This document shows positions 1 to 14,250 of a stretch of 64,000 bases of DNA, in pieces; position 1 is the first letter of the stretch, and each line of letters opens with the position of its first letter. Under the pieces are notes generated by a model that saw only the letters and a list, made by a program, of their open reading frames with translations, was not told where the DNA came from and made no database searches. Source of the stretch: Limnoperna fortunei (lineage: Eukaryota; Mollusca; Bivalvia; Mytilida; Modiolidae); NCBI GenBank assembly GCA_944474755.1, contig OX104117.1, positions 55,870,964 to 55,934,963 on the forward strand, read 5' to 3'. The position numbers and the translations under genes were made by a program.

Positions 1-570
1 AACAAATACCGTTAAGATATGTAGCCCGATAATAGGCTTATTAAACTATCTTTCAATTAATCAGTTTATAATACGAGTGTTGAAATTTAAATATTACAAA
101 AACAAGTGTATATTTTAATTAGGCAACCCCACAATAGTTGCTCGAGATGTACTGATTTAATATGCAATTTAGACTAGCTGTAACATTTAACAACAGGTCT
201 GTCGATAAAATGTTAATATTTAAAGTTTAATTATTTATATTAATATTTAAAAAAAATCGATATATAAAGAAATGTACATTATATAATTAATAGAAAAAGT
301 TTATTCTCTACCACACAGGCCAAAGAACGAACCCCCAATGCTGTCGATACTATTTTGGGAGCTACCTACATTGTACATTAAAACTACAAGGTCTTTCATG
401 GAAAACAAAGCATCTAATGACCTCTTATGTATTCGCTCTTTGTAAACCCGGTCCAAAGTTCTCGGATAGTACCATTATGCTAAAGATCAAAGAATAAGGT
501 CCGTACCTGTTTGCACTATAAATATAAAATGGGTACAGTTAATATAGCCTCGATGTTCGTTCGTTTTTTG
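1..570. other. AT-rich intergenic DNA, nothing recognised
   Basis: No exon with plausible splice sites, no repeat shared with the rest of the window, and no conserved motif was seen. Short open frames here carry no recognisable domain. Confidence 0.6.
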
Positions 571-728
571 TTTGTTTGATTGAATGGTGTTAAAAGCCAC
601 TTTCGGTAATTTTTCAGTTATATAGTGTTGTCTACGTCTATTTTTTTGGTGGTGAGGGAGAGGTACCCGAAGTACCAGAAGAAGGAATGGACCTTTGGTA
701 GGAAAACTGGCAATACTTGAATTCTGAG
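571..728 (-). repeat. SINE family A, 5'-truncated copy
   Basis: Read on the minus strand, this is the 3' half of the SINE family that is complete at 35566-35824. It has the body ending in a cggtact-rich stretch, then the shared tail (ATAGCTGAAAAATTNC, GTGGCnTTTAACACCATTC) and a TTTG-type terminus, seen on + as tttgtttgattgaatggtgt. The tRNA-like head is missing or too diverged to recognise. Confidence 0.65.
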
Positions 729-3634
729 CGTGCACTTCACTAACACGCCATTGGTGGATGTCTTATCACTCAAGCACGCAGCGTCCTACACAGCGTCAGG
801 ACGCTAGTTGTTGTAATCAGGCATCCAACTAGCGTAGAAAGAAGTACATTAGCTTTGCATTGACGTACTGGTTGAACCCACTAGAGCACGATAGACTAGT
901 TTGGTAACAATGACATCTCGCTGATTCAGTTAAATTTCCTTTAACCCGATTGTAATTGTATTCAAATACTCACCGGCATCCTGTTTCCTTCGAAAGAAAA
1001 GCATCGGAGAATTTCAAGTACTGAATTCATCGATATTAATCCAACAAAAGGGAATGCTAAGATACTGAAAAATGACCTTTCTCAACAATAGACAAAAAAA
1101 AAACAATACCTACAAGACAATATATCCTGCCGAAATATAGACGACAAATTATTGAAAAAAAAAACGTCAATCAATTAATGTAAAGGCCAGTTAACTAATC
1201 TTGTTACATGTTATGTCCATCTACTGTGAAAGAAATTAATGTACTCAACCCTCACACGTAATTATAAACAATGTCTCTAATGTGTGACAAACATACAAAC
1301 ATTGGTATCTTAAGAGGATGAAGTGGTATAAACAAAAATAAAATGACACCCTTGTTTAGATGACCGTCAAGATTTAATTACTGAAAAAGGTCTTTAATAA
1401 TCATTAAAAGCGAAGTAAATTTCAACTCTTTGGATTATTATAACTAATTGGGATTTTGTGTGAAACCTAAAGATTTTTGCATTACAATTTAAAAAAAAAA
1501 CGATCAAGTTGATTGACTGAATAAGTTTTGTTTTAATGTATTCGTTTTGGTGACGTCTTTTAAGCGTTTTATATTTCAATAAAGATTGTCTTAGATTCCG
1601 TCTTGTTCATAATATTGTTTATATGGTCTGCCTTAAAACAACTTTAAATTTATCACGAACAGTTTACAATTCAATACAATATCGCACTTTTACATTTAAA
1701 TGAGATCTTGGTTCTTTAGGTATGCAACAAACGAAAGTAAAAATTACAATGTACTATCAACAGCTTTGCACTTAAAATATTTTTACTACAACTGATGTGA
1801 GTCACAACTTTAGTCGTGAAAATACTTTTTTTCTTACAAATATTGCCACCTAGCACGCTATTTAATTTCAATCCGTACCAAAGTAATCAAAATAAAGGCC
1901 ATGGGGCAATAATACTAAAATTAGTCAAGGTTATATAAGTCGCAGGGCTGTACTTGTATATATTCAATCGATAAATTAATAGACTCAGTGCCATAAAAAA
2001 TAAATATATTATAAAGTATAAGAATATTCGCAATTACAATGACACGAGACTATTGTGCAAGGGCCTCGTCATTTTAACTGCCACAATATGTGCCCTATTT
2101 ATCGTCCAGTCTGGTTTCTATTTTTCCTATAAGAATATAGCTTCATTTATTTAATCGATACCAATACGTTTTCCTTTAGAAAATCCGATCTGAAAGTTAC
2201 GTATCAAACCATCAAAACCATTTAAAGAAACATAAGTGTAATTGTCTTCAAAATTAAACACTTTATAAAAAATACTTCAAAACCCGGATGATGAGTGCTT
2301 TAGGCACGTTAATATGCCTCTATTTAATGCATTTTTGGTCTCTCAAATGTGAGGTACAACTCGTGCAGTAACTTTTATTTCGACTCTTCCTTCAATAAAA
2401 CTGATGCCCACATTGTCGAAAGTGACGACATCACAGTTGTTTAATATTTTTCAGTTTTACTCAGGCAAGTAGTGAGTAAATGAATAAATGTAAATCAAAG
2501 CTAAAAAGATCAGTCTAAGTTAGGAAATTATAATATGGAAAACGCTTACCTTTACCCAAGTCTTCTTTCACATTTAATGTGTTAAAAAAGTTTTCAATCA
2601 AGTTTTATTAGTATATTACGAAAATTGTAGCTTTCGTGCATATCTAAACACCGGTAATCTAAACTTTGATCTTGAATTCTAGCATCAGTTAGTGTTTTAA
2701 TATACTTTAGTAAATTCCTTTATATGACGAACCGAACGATTCAGAATATCCAATAAAACGACACATAGTGCTCCATCTAACACGAATGTTTCTAAACTAT
2801 TCCCATCCGTGGACATTTAATTAGAACTTTATTACATGTCGCTAATGGAAATTGAATTTCGCCCCTGATCATTTAATTATTTAATAACAAGGTTTGTTTG
2901 AAGGAGCCTATTTCAGAGTATTCATTCTTGTAATTAATCTTAGTTACAATACCATCAGTTAATTTAAATAATCTTCACATGATCAGAGCCAAATCAATAC
3001 TTAGTTATCTCTATTTCTGCATCAAAGGCAATGAACAATGTCATGGGTGTCGATTTCATTGAAACTAACTAGATAGGAAATGCATTACATTTATCGTTAA
3101 TGTAATGATGTAAAGAAAAATACCAATGTTTCTCCGCATATTTTTTCTTTCATCGATCTTTTTGTCATTGATTATATAATAAAATTATTGGATTGGAAAC
3201 AAGTTGTCCAGAAGTCCTGCGACATAAAATCCATAAAATGTCAATATCGGCCGCTTCATCTAGCTACTTGTAAAGTTCACCTCTTTATATTTGTTAACAT
3301 TTCAGTTCACCTTTTTATATTTCTTAACATTTCATATATCTTATATTTTCTATACTGATATGGTTCAGAGGTGTGCCTGATAAGCAGCGGATTATGTCAT
3401 ACTTTTCTGTGTTGTCAGCCCGAATAACACACTTTGTAATATTTTTAATATGATATATCAGTATCCAAATCACATATCGAATCAACCCTTGATCCATATC
3501 TACAATCAGCTCTCAAGACCCCAGGCAGATATGAAGGTCTCTGGATGAAACATGATTTGGTCTGGATATTGCCTTATTATAATCTCTTAGTATCAAAGAT
3601 ACATGTATCTGCAAAATGATGTCACAAAACATTG
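729..3634. other. Intergenic DNA, nothing recognised
   Basis: A long AT-rich stretch with scattered short open frames but no coding signal, tandem repeat or family repeat that I could identify. Stop codons are dense in all frames. Confidence 0.55.
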
Positions 3635-3765
3635 TTTGTTTGAATTGTGTTTAACATCACTTTGCACAATTTTCAAATATTTCTTTGCGTTCGGTTTTTA
3701 TTGGCGGAGGAAGCTGGAGAAAAACCTCTTACCTACGTTAGGAAAACTACAGAAACTGTATACTG
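3635..3765 (-). repeat. SINE family A, partial copy
   Basis: The + strand shows the reversed 3' tail of family A (gtttgtttgaattgtgttta) followed by the body motif tttttattggcggaggaag. The copy breaks off before the tRNA-like head and abuts a second, fuller copy in the same orientation at 3776-4029. Confidence 0.6.
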
Positions 3766-3775
3766 TATATCTGGT

Positions 3776-4029
3776 TATTTGAATGGCGTTTAACGCCACT
3801 TTCGGTGATTTCTCCACTATATCGTAGCATCTAGCTTTTACTGGTGGAGGAAACCAAAATACCTGATAAAACCCACGACTTTTGGCAGGAAAACTATCTA
3901 TCCTTGTAAAGTAAGATTGAAATCGAGTACATCCTGCCGAAAAGAGACGAACCCCAAACTCAGTGTTGACGGACCACGTAAGCAATGGTAGAGTAACTAG
4001 CAAAACCACTCCTCAGCCACCGAGGCCCA
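3776..4029 (-). repeat. SINE family A, near full-length copy
   Basis: Reversed tail (gaatggcgtttaacgccact), body (ttttactggtggaggaaacc; ggcaggaaaactat) and a decayed tRNA-like head ending in ccgaggccca. In the complete copy at 35566 the head reads gggcctcggtggccgagtgg. An open frame of about 100 codons across this SINE is accidental. Confidence 0.75.
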
Positions 4030-5309
4030 ACAATAAAATACTGAAAACTCGACTGAATAAAATGCAAATTATTACATTTACATCTTAATACGTCTTATTT
4101 AAAATATTTTTCTATGGCTTGAATATCTATCAGTAAAAAAATTTAATCCGTTTTCTAATTACTTTTTCTTCTACAGTATTTTGTTTTTGTCATCATATAA
4201 AAAAGTATAATTCAGTTGGTCTGTTAATTTGTGTCCGAGACCCCCCCCCCCTTTTTACCCCCCCACACACACATACACACACATACAAATATATATGTCA
4301 TATTCTATTGAACTGTCGAAAACATTATTTTTAGTTATATTGACCCCATTAAACAGGAAAATACTCACAAATGTATTATTTGAAATTGTTTACATCCATG
4401 CACTAAACAACTGTTTACTCCCAGCGATTGTATAAATCTGAAACACAACTTTATAAACAATTATTATATTTCCCAATAAACAACTATTTCCTTTTAACCT
4501 GTAATATATATTATTACAATTAGCGTAGCAAATGATTCGGAACACAAAAGCTAAGTGTGACACAAACAATTAATTGCAAAAATTTAATTCATAAATCGAG
4601 GGGTGTGGATATCCCCCACAGTGAGCACGAAATTCAATATCACTTAACCCTCACAAGAATGGTCGATAAAACCGCTGTAATAGGGTATCAATTTTTATTT
4701 TGATCCAAGGGTCGCATGTAAGATTTCATTTTTGGTATTTATAAATTTATCTATTCTATGTGAAGATTTACGAGACGAAATTAAACTACGAAGCGCTTTA
4801 AAATCAAACACTTTAATTGTAATTGAAAACGACTTATCGCGACACAATCGGACCTAACTTGCACTCTGTGCTAAGGTTAATGTATTTATCTGCTAAACTT
4901 AGAGACTTCACAATGATAAATTAGACGTATAGTTTCAGATAATGCATGCAAAAACAAGTACACAATTTTCGCAAGAGTGCACTTTAACGGCTTCACAAGA
5001 CAATAATAATTTTTTTAAATAATGAATTTTAAATTATTTACCCTTTTATATTTTAATCTCTTATTTTACAAACCAACTGGAAGCCATGATATCGCTCAAA
5101 AATTAAGTGACCGAAAATCACATCCAAAATAGTCATCAATTGGAGCTGTAACTTAATCTAGTAATTTATTTTAAAATAGCTATAATAATTATACAAAATT
5201 ACATTCTCTATAACTATTATAAAATCAAAACTGTTTTATATATACTTAATATAAACAAGCAAAGTTGTAAGGATAAGGTTTCTGACATTCCAACAACTGT
5301 ATAAAAGTT
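4030..5309. other. Intergenic DNA with a poly-C/CA tract
   Basis: The only structured sequence is a C-rich run at about 4241-4264 followed by a short CA-type microsatellite up to about 4287. The rest is AT-rich with no recognised feature. Confidence 0.55.
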
Positions 5310-5311
5310 AA

Positions 5312-5749
<438 letters not shown>

Positions 5750-5867
5750 TAACACAAAATAGTTGCTTCCCAAGTCCGCCAGCCGGGGACGTGCCGTGCT
5801 GTTACTTTGCTTTGCTCAAATATTCCAACAAGATGTAATTAAAATTACCAAGTTGACAAATTCTTTA

Positions 5868-5909
5868 CGCCAGACGCGCGTTTCGTCTACTTAAGACTCA
5901 TCAGTGGCG
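5868..5909 (-). ncRNA. Type I hammerhead self-cleaving ribozyme
   Basis: On the minus strand all hammerhead parts are present in order. Stem I 5' strand CGCCA is followed by core CTGATGA. Stem II is GTCT/AGAC with a 5-nt loop, followed by core GAA. Stem III is ACG/CGT closed by a 2-nt loop, then the cleavage-site C, then stem I 3' strand TGGCG. Every invariant base of the CUGANGA...GAA...UH core is intact, and cleavage would fall just after the C opposite position 5873. Very short stem III is typical of hammerheads in Penelope-like elements and metazoan retrozymes. It lies between the two 254-bp direct repeats. Confidence 0.88.
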
Positions 5910-6010
5910 TTTAACTCTAAATGCTCAAAGTATTTTTTCATTCGGTGATGGAATAATATAAGTCCACTGGGATCGTGTAAAAACACAATACAGGTAGTTC
6001 AAAATATTAT

Positions 6011-6262
6011 ATAAAAGTCTAAAGAGTCTACCAACCAGCAAGCTTATTAAGTATCGGATGGACAAACATGACGATACAGCATAAACAAAAAATAATATAT
6101 TCTACAAGTCTAGAAGATTATGCAACGATACACATGACGGTGTTTCTTGTCAAAAATTTAGACAAAGACTGACCAACGAATGGCCTTAGTCATTGAATGT
6201 CAATATAAATAAATGACGTAAACAAGTCGTAACATATTGATCTTGAAATTTCTCATTTCCAA

Positions 6263-6264
<2 letters not shown>
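6011..6264. repeat. 254-bp direct repeat, copy 2
   Basis: Second copy of the sequence at 5496-5749, same strand. After it the sequence departs from what follows copy 1 and enters a short TA run, so a second hammerhead is not found one period downstream. Confidence 0.9.

Positions 6265-6303
<39 letters not shown>
6265..6303. repeat. Short (TA)n tract
   Basis: About 35 bp of TA dinucleotide directly after copy 2 of the direct repeat. Confidence 0.9.
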
Positions 6304-6306
<3 letters not shown>

Positions 6307-6390
6307 CGTCTAAAGAAATAGTCAACAATTGTTCGTACGGGATGTTGGATCGTTACGGTAGATAACGATGCTGTACAGACTTAAATAATA

Positions 6391-8089
<1,699 letters not shown>

Positions 8090-8094
8090 ATATA

Positions 8095-8885
8095 TATCCG
8101 TGACCAATTCCTGTGGTAGAGACTGTAAGGTATTGACAGGTTATTATTCAAGCCAAGGAGACACTGAAAAGTAATACAATATGGTTCCAGCCGAAGTGAT
8201 AATGTAGGGTATTGCAAGCCTATTAAGCCAGGCGAGAAGAGACTGTAGGGTATCGCGAGCTTATTAAGCCAGGCGAGGACAGACTGTAGGGTATCGCAAG
8301 CTTATTAAGCCAGGCGAGGAGAGACTGCAAGGTATTTCAAGACTTTTGTTCTAGTTGAGCAGAGACTGGAAAGCATTGCAATTCGTTTTTTCGAACAAGC
8401 AGAGACTAGAAGGTATTGCAGCCGTTGATGCCAGTCAAGGACAAACTAGAATTTGCAAGCCCGTTATTCTATCGAAGTAAGACTGAAGCATTGCAAACGT
8501 ATTATTCCAGCCGGAGAGACAATGAAAATAATTGCAAACCCATTATTCCATTCCAGGAAGCTAGGAGGTATTGTACACCAGTTATAATAGCCGAGGAGAG
8601 ACTGTAAGATATTGGAAGTCCATTATGGCAGCCGAAAAGAGTTTATTGCAAGCCCATAACTCCAGACAATGACAGACTGGAAGGTGTGACGAGCCTTTTA
8701 TCCTAGCCGAAGAACGACTTTTTAACTTGAGGAGAGACTGGAAGGTGTTAAAATCATATTATTCCAGCCGTAAAAGAGACTGAAAGATATTGCAATCAGA
8801 ACTCATTGATCAAGTCGAGCCTTTTATTCTACTCAAAAAGTCTCTAGAAAGTATTGGAAGCCCACATATCCGGCAGAGATGTTTT
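8095..8885. repeat. Degenerate minisatellite, unit about 41 bp
   Basis: The phrase gagactg(t/g)(a/g)agg-tattgcaag, then (c/t)ttatt(a/c)-agcc(a/g)-gcgaggag, recurs throughout. The gactg anchor falls at 8241, 8282, 8323, 8364 and 8404, giving a 40-41 bp period in the best-kept part. Outer units are diverged. About 19 units are estimated. An open frame inside it is a by-product of the repeat. Confidence 0.85.
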
Positions 8886-9070
8886 GTAAATAACAAAAAT
8901 AAAGGATGACAAATATTTCTGTCCTCTTTACACTTACTATTATTTGAATTTAGATAAAATATCATCACAGATAACGCCTTTAAAAGTATCTAATCTAATT
9001 AGTCCAACAAATTTTAATAATGCAAATATTTTTTAAATATTAAAATGTAATATTTACAGTTAGATATTAT

Positions 9071-9215
9071 ACAATTAATGACTTTGATATAGGTCGCTAT
9101 CAGGATTTATCAGCCAGAGAAAATGTAATATTCATCGAGCCGCTGGCGAGGTGAATATACATTTTTGAGGGCTGATCAATCCTGATAGCGACCGTATATC
9201 AAAGTCATTAATTGT
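9071..9215. repeat. Foldback (hairpin) element
   Basis: Left arm 9071-9115 (acaattaatgactttgatat, ggtcgctatcagg) is the near-exact reverse complement of 9170-9215. The centre still pairs partly, so the whole 145 bp can fold into one hairpin. It has no coding capacity. A MITE-type element is the simplest reading. Confidence 0.8.
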
Positions 9216-11029
9216 TTTATTACATGAATAAAACCACAATCTCCCCATCAGAAAAACAGAGGATGCCATTTCTACTGGAGCCCTGCTTACATTTTGTAAT
9301 TGTTGTTACCCTTATTTTTTATTTAATACTGCATTTTGATATCAATTTGCTGGTAATCTGAAATTCCAGTTTCAAATATTGAGAAGAATATAAATGAATC
9401 AACATATCGCAGAGCCGAAGTTTCTCCCATTTGTTGTTGTCACGCTCGATGTACAATTAATACAATCGATTTGATTGGACGAATGAATTTGTTAAGGCGG
9501 CTGTTCTCGTTGGCTAAAACGCAAAAAACGGGTCGATATCGTATTCCGCTTGACTACTATGGAGCGGAATCGTGCAGCGTACACACATTTTATGTAATTT
9601 TAGTACTGTTGCGATTTATCGTGACCCAAAAGTTGTTTTAAGACAAATCAAAAACACGCAAAATTCTATTCATGTAATAAACATTTATAACGCCTTGCAA
9701 TAGCCCCATCCATATAGTTGTTAATATTGTCGATAAAAAACTAAACACACCTCCAATTCAAAGGTTCTTATTAGATGCTTGCTACTTTATTACCCTTGAA
9801 TCACATCTACATATATGGTGCGTATTCAACTAACATTTTGATTGGTTGCTTCTCGGGTCGAGAAGAACGGTTAGGTCGATTGTGTACGGGTTAACTAAGT
9901 TAGCTAATTAGTCGGCGACACTTAAAATTAGGGAAGTAAAGGGGTGATAGAAGAACCAACGTGGACGAAGAACTGCTGACTGGGGTGGTCTGTATTGTCC
10001 AGCTTTGCTGTATTAATTTGAAATTGATGTAATGGGAAATAACTCCTGCTCATTTGTTTAAACATTTGTAATCAGGAAAAAAATCAGTTGATTTTCTTGT
10101 AAATAACTTACAAATGTATCTGTTGGTATAATTGTTAAGTAAAGTTTGTAAAAATGAGCTGAAAGGATTTATGATACAACAACTTTTTATTTTAGTTCTA
10201 CTTGTTATTTTAATACCAGCAATATCTCACGTTTATCACACAAGAGTAGCTCCTCTTTCATAACAAAACGTCTATCGAAAATTGTTGCCTTAACTTTATA
10301 TAAGTATTATAAAAACAACAAGACTGCACAAAAATGCTTGGAAGTAAATATAAACATTCCTAAAATCGAAGCAAATACAAACAGTGCATATAAACATGAA
10401 ATAAACTACTTACAAATATGAAATCTTCGCTTTGCCATAGTATAAGAGATTCCAAAGGTTTTATAAAGGGATCCATCTTGTATACATGTATTAGTTATAC
10501 ATGTATCTATGTTTATATATCTGAGGTTAGAATTCTTTGTGGTTTTAACAGTGGTTATTAATTTTTTGATCGCGTGTAATACCTTTAAAACTACAACAAG
10601 GATTTCATAATCTAATTACAAAACATAACTTTCAAACAAGATTTAAAATAATCTCAAAATATAATCCTTACAACACTTTAGATTGTATGCACTTATAGTT
10701 TTTTTTTAAAATACGCCGTCTGATCACAAAATGTACGTGTATTGTCTAATGTCTCACTTAATGGTACATGTATTCCCTTGGTATTTTTGCAGATAGGGGC
10801 ACATATCGTTATTCGGTGAGCTGGTATAAAAATACACGTACATTGCAACCGCAAAATGCTAAAATAACTCCCGTTTGTGAGGTGGGTTGCACAATCTTTG
10901 TACGTAATAGAACCACAAAACACAACATAACTAGTTTTCGTGTGTAGTCTTTCGCATTTATTAATTTAAATGACCCTGTTCACTTTATTCCATTAGTAGT
11001 AATCTACTAATCAACCCGTCCCATAACGC
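9216..11029. other. Intergenic DNA, nothing recognised
   Basis: No repeat family, exon or hairpin of note was found; short open frames have no recognisable domain. Confidence 0.5.
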
Positions 11030-11034
11030 GTTTT

Positions 11035-11285
11035 CACGTGTTCATGGAACGTTGAAATTGACGGGGTTATACTACTGAAACTGATATAATGTTCACTGAA
11101 CGGTGAATGCCAGAAATGTATAGCTTATACAATGCTCACTGAACGATGAACACTTCGGGGTATAAAACGGGCAAAATGTTCAATGAACTGTGAACATCTA
11201 GGATATACATCTGATATATTGCTCGATGAACGTTTAGGCTATGCATGTATGGCTAATAAAAGTTCACTAAACGGTGGAAATCAAG
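11035..11285. repeat. Degenerate tandem repeat, unit about 60 bp
   Basis: A block containing gttcactgaacggtgaa followed by a tata-rich spacer recurs about four to five times with substitutions (atgttcactgaacggtgaa, atgctcactgaacgatgaac, atgttcaatgaactgtgaac, ttgctcgatgaacg). Each core is itself a short palindrome. Confidence 0.65.
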
Positions 11286-11445
11286 GGTGTACAGTTCGCA
11301 GCACGGTAAATATTTATCTCCCCCACACACATGAATGAAAGAAAACGTCAATGTTTCTTGTCTCCTCCTTTTGTTTGATAAGTTATGTAAAGTTATTCTT
11401 TCTAATTGCTGTTTGTTCAGTTTCAGTTCTACTTTACACTTATCT

Positions 11446-12590
11446 CTGAAAGCCCAGAAGGCTCATTCGATATTCAAAATTCGAGATGCGAAACTCGAAA
11501 TTTCGAAATTCGAAATTCGAAACTCGAGACTCGAAATTCGAGATTCGAAATTCGAAATACGAAATTCAATTTAGTTATAACCAATTAGATTGTGTGTGAC
11601 ATAATCGTCTACCAATCAGAATAGTTCTCATATAAACGTAGCCACGGGCTATTATGTTTATTTGGGGTTTTAACCGTCGACATATTTGTCAAACAATAAC
11701 TGTGTTCAACATGGTTTTTTTTTTAAATAAATTTATAAGCATTATTTGTTATTTTATCAAATTAATTCAGTTCACAATAACATCTTGAATGTACAAATCA
11801 AGAAACAAGAATATACATGTAAAACGGAATTCAACAAAACTTGATGTGTAGGAAGTACACCATATGTAGTTGTGCATGTTACCAGGGCATTTTGGTCCTC
11901 AAATATTTTCTGTGAGGGCTATTATGGGTGGATTCAGAGTGGGCCCTCCCTATTGACGGAAAAATTGGTTGGATATATAAGTAGCATGACCAAAGTGGAC
12001 CCCCCCCTGGCCTGTCTGTGCCCCCCCCCCTTTCGAAATTTCTGGATCCGCCACTGGCTTATTTTGGCCATTTGAACTTAGAAATGTGCTGAAAATATCC
12101 ATTAATTATCTTGTCAGCCCAAATCCTCTGATACTACTCAGTACTATACAAAATTTTATGAAACTTGGTATGTAACTAGAACACCATATATGTAGTTGTG
12201 CATATTATCAGGAACTGTTGATTCCTAACTTTATATGGTAGTTATGGCTCTTTGAACTTAGACATTTTTAGTAATTCTCAATAATCATGGGTTTCGCTCT
12301 AACTCCCCTAAAACTACTCAAACAAATTTTATGTAGTTTCGATATAACCAAGGAATTCTGATTGGTAGAGATTATGTGACACGCAATCTGATTGGCTAAA
12401 ACTATATTGAATTTCGAATTTCGAATTTTGAATCTGGAATCTCGAATATATAAGAACTATTCTAACTGGTAGACGATTATGTCACACGCAATCTGATTGG
12501 TTATAACTATATTGAATTTCGAATTTCGAATCTCGAATTTCGCATTTCGATTCTGGAATTTCAAATGAGCCTTCTGGGCTTTCTTATTCT
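11446..12590. mobile_element. 1.1-kb element with long inverted repeats built on TTCGAAAT
   Basis: The left end (gaaagcccagaaggctcatt, then a run of TTCGAAAT-like octamers, then ataaccaatt-agattgtgtg-tgacataatc) returns as its reverse complement at about 12480-12590 (gtcacacgcaatctgattgg, the TTCGAAAT run, tgagccttctgggctttc). A second partial inner copy of the right arm lies at 12355-12455. No transposase frame is present, so this is a non-autonomous foldback-type element. The interior carries a nested GGATCC-ended MITE (11924-12057) and another interspersed repeat. Target-site duplication was not resolved. Confidence 0.75.
11924..12057. mobile_element. Small MITE with GGATCC-type ends
   Basis: The left end reads gggtggattcagagtgggcc and the right end ctggatccgccactgg, roughly inverted. 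The centre has C-rich tracts. The same right terminus occurs at 17470-17482 and 59672-59690, so it marks a dispersed family. The transposon superfamily is not certain. Confidence 0.5.
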
Positions 12591-12661
12591 CTCTAAGAGT
12601 TAAAGCGTCGACTTTTTTTTAAAGATAGTATTTGTAAATCTTAATTCTGTATCCCATAACC

Positions 12662-12960
12662 ACGGGAGGACGGGGGGGGGGGGTTATATTCTTGATATAT
12701 ATAGGGTAGTACGGATGTGCGGCCCGAATGGGTCACTTTTTTACCTCTCCAAAATATATGAAACTATATCATTGGGTAGTTGTAAGTTATCTACATATAT
12801 CCATGCCTCAATTTTCATCTTAAGCATGTAAAGCACATGTAAACCACTGTGATTTTACAAACAAAATGTTCCATTAACATCACTTGTCAATGATCATTTT
12901 CGTAGTGAATGGACTATTTTGTCAATTAGGATATGCATTTAATAAAATATATGAATAGGT
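12662..12960. repeat. Dispersed repeat B, copy 1
   Basis: Begins with a G-run and the phrase gcccgaatgggtcacttttt, and continues through cattgggtagttgtaa, catgtaaaccactgtgattt and gtgaatggactattttgtca. The reverse complement of the whole series is found at 41990-42268, about 29 kb away. Confidence 0.75.
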
Positions 12961-13446
12961 CTGATTTAATATTGCAATATATGACTAGGTCCCGTTTTAT
13001 AACGTCCGAAATTATACATGAAATGGGTGGGGTTTCAAATCTCCTTCCGCAGACGTGTACCTAAAGGTATCCCTAGCTACCCCCCGGTGCCCATAGCATG
13101 TTTATGGAATACTATAAAACGAGAAACGGATCCTGAATTTAAGTTCGGAAGTGGATTTTTGAGTCAATTTTGGAGTGAAGTTTGAAGTCAAATTTGATGG
13201 TCTTAAATATATTTGTAAAACATATTACATCTATTAATATATATAATTAAGTGAAAGTTTTCGTTTAAGTCACCAACTTTAGTAACACTTATCTTTTAAG
13301 ATATGATGATGCAGCAATAATAAATGTCATGTAAGATAAATTATTTGTCATCAGAACAGTCCTAATTTTTGAACTACTCCAGTGATGAATCTTAATTTAG
13401 ACTTAGTGCCGTCACACCGCAGTCGCTTGCCATACTCTTGTTTAAG

Positions 13447-13693
13447 TTTGTTTTGTTTGAATGATGTTTAACGCCATTTTCAGCAATTTTTCAGCTATAT
13501 CATGGCGTCCAGTTTTTATTGGGGAGGAAGAAAACCCCGGACATGCGGTACGAAAACTTGCAATCCTTGTCAATTAAGATTGGAGTCGAGTACCCACTGC
13601 CTGCAGTGAGAATCGAACCCGCAATCTCAGGTTTGACAGACCACGTGAGCAATAGTAGACGAACTACCTTAACCACTCGGCCACAGAGGCCCC
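13447..13693 (-). repeat. SINE family A, full-length copy
   Basis: Reversed tail (tttgtttgaatgatgtttaa), body (tggcgtccagtttttattgg), and tRNA-like head with recognisable B box (gagaatcgaacccgcaat on +) and A box (ccactcggccacagaggccc on +). One of the best-kept copies in the window. Confidence 0.85.
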
Positions 13694-13964
13694 CTCTTAT
13701 TTAAGCCATTTTTCCACACACCTATAATTTGTTCCTGATACAATGCGAGTACTAAGTAGTCAGGTATATCCGAGCACCTAAGGCCTTTTGTATTTTTTCA
13801 CTTTCAGAATACAATTTTTATTGGTAAAAAATAAATGTTTTATCTTTGAATAAATTGCTTTTAAAACATACAACCTAATTTGTTTAAGTTCATGGACAAA
13901 GTATTTAATTTTGACATGTTGAATGTGTAAATTCCTTTATACCTGTTTATTATGGATAGACGAA

Positions 13965-14250
13965 AAGTGAGAACATGGCCCATATTATTGTAAAAGAAAT
14001 GTTTAAATATATTGAATAACTTATAGCTGGTGCACATAAATTGTTTATTAACAAAGATACGTCGTTCCAGTGTAGTTAATTCCTGTGAACGGTTTAGGGG
14101 TAGTTAAGTGTAACGCTCAATTTTAAACTTCAATTTTTTATGCAGAAAATAAAATATATTGAAAAAACTGGCTGCTGCACATACGTTTTTCCTAATGAAG
14201 ATACTATGCATGTTTGTATTCCTGTGAACGGTTTAGGAGAAGTTGTGGAT
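13965..14250. repeat. Two-unit tandem repeat, about 144 bp
   Basis: Each unit runs from a gctg(g/c)tgcacata motif to ttcctgtgaacggtttagg. The first motif starts near 14027 and the second near 14171. Confidence 0.6.

Noticed and set aside
8095..8885. CRISPR-like regular array
   Set aside because: The repetitive units are contiguous and degenerate without distinct spacers, in an animal genome; it is a minisatellite.
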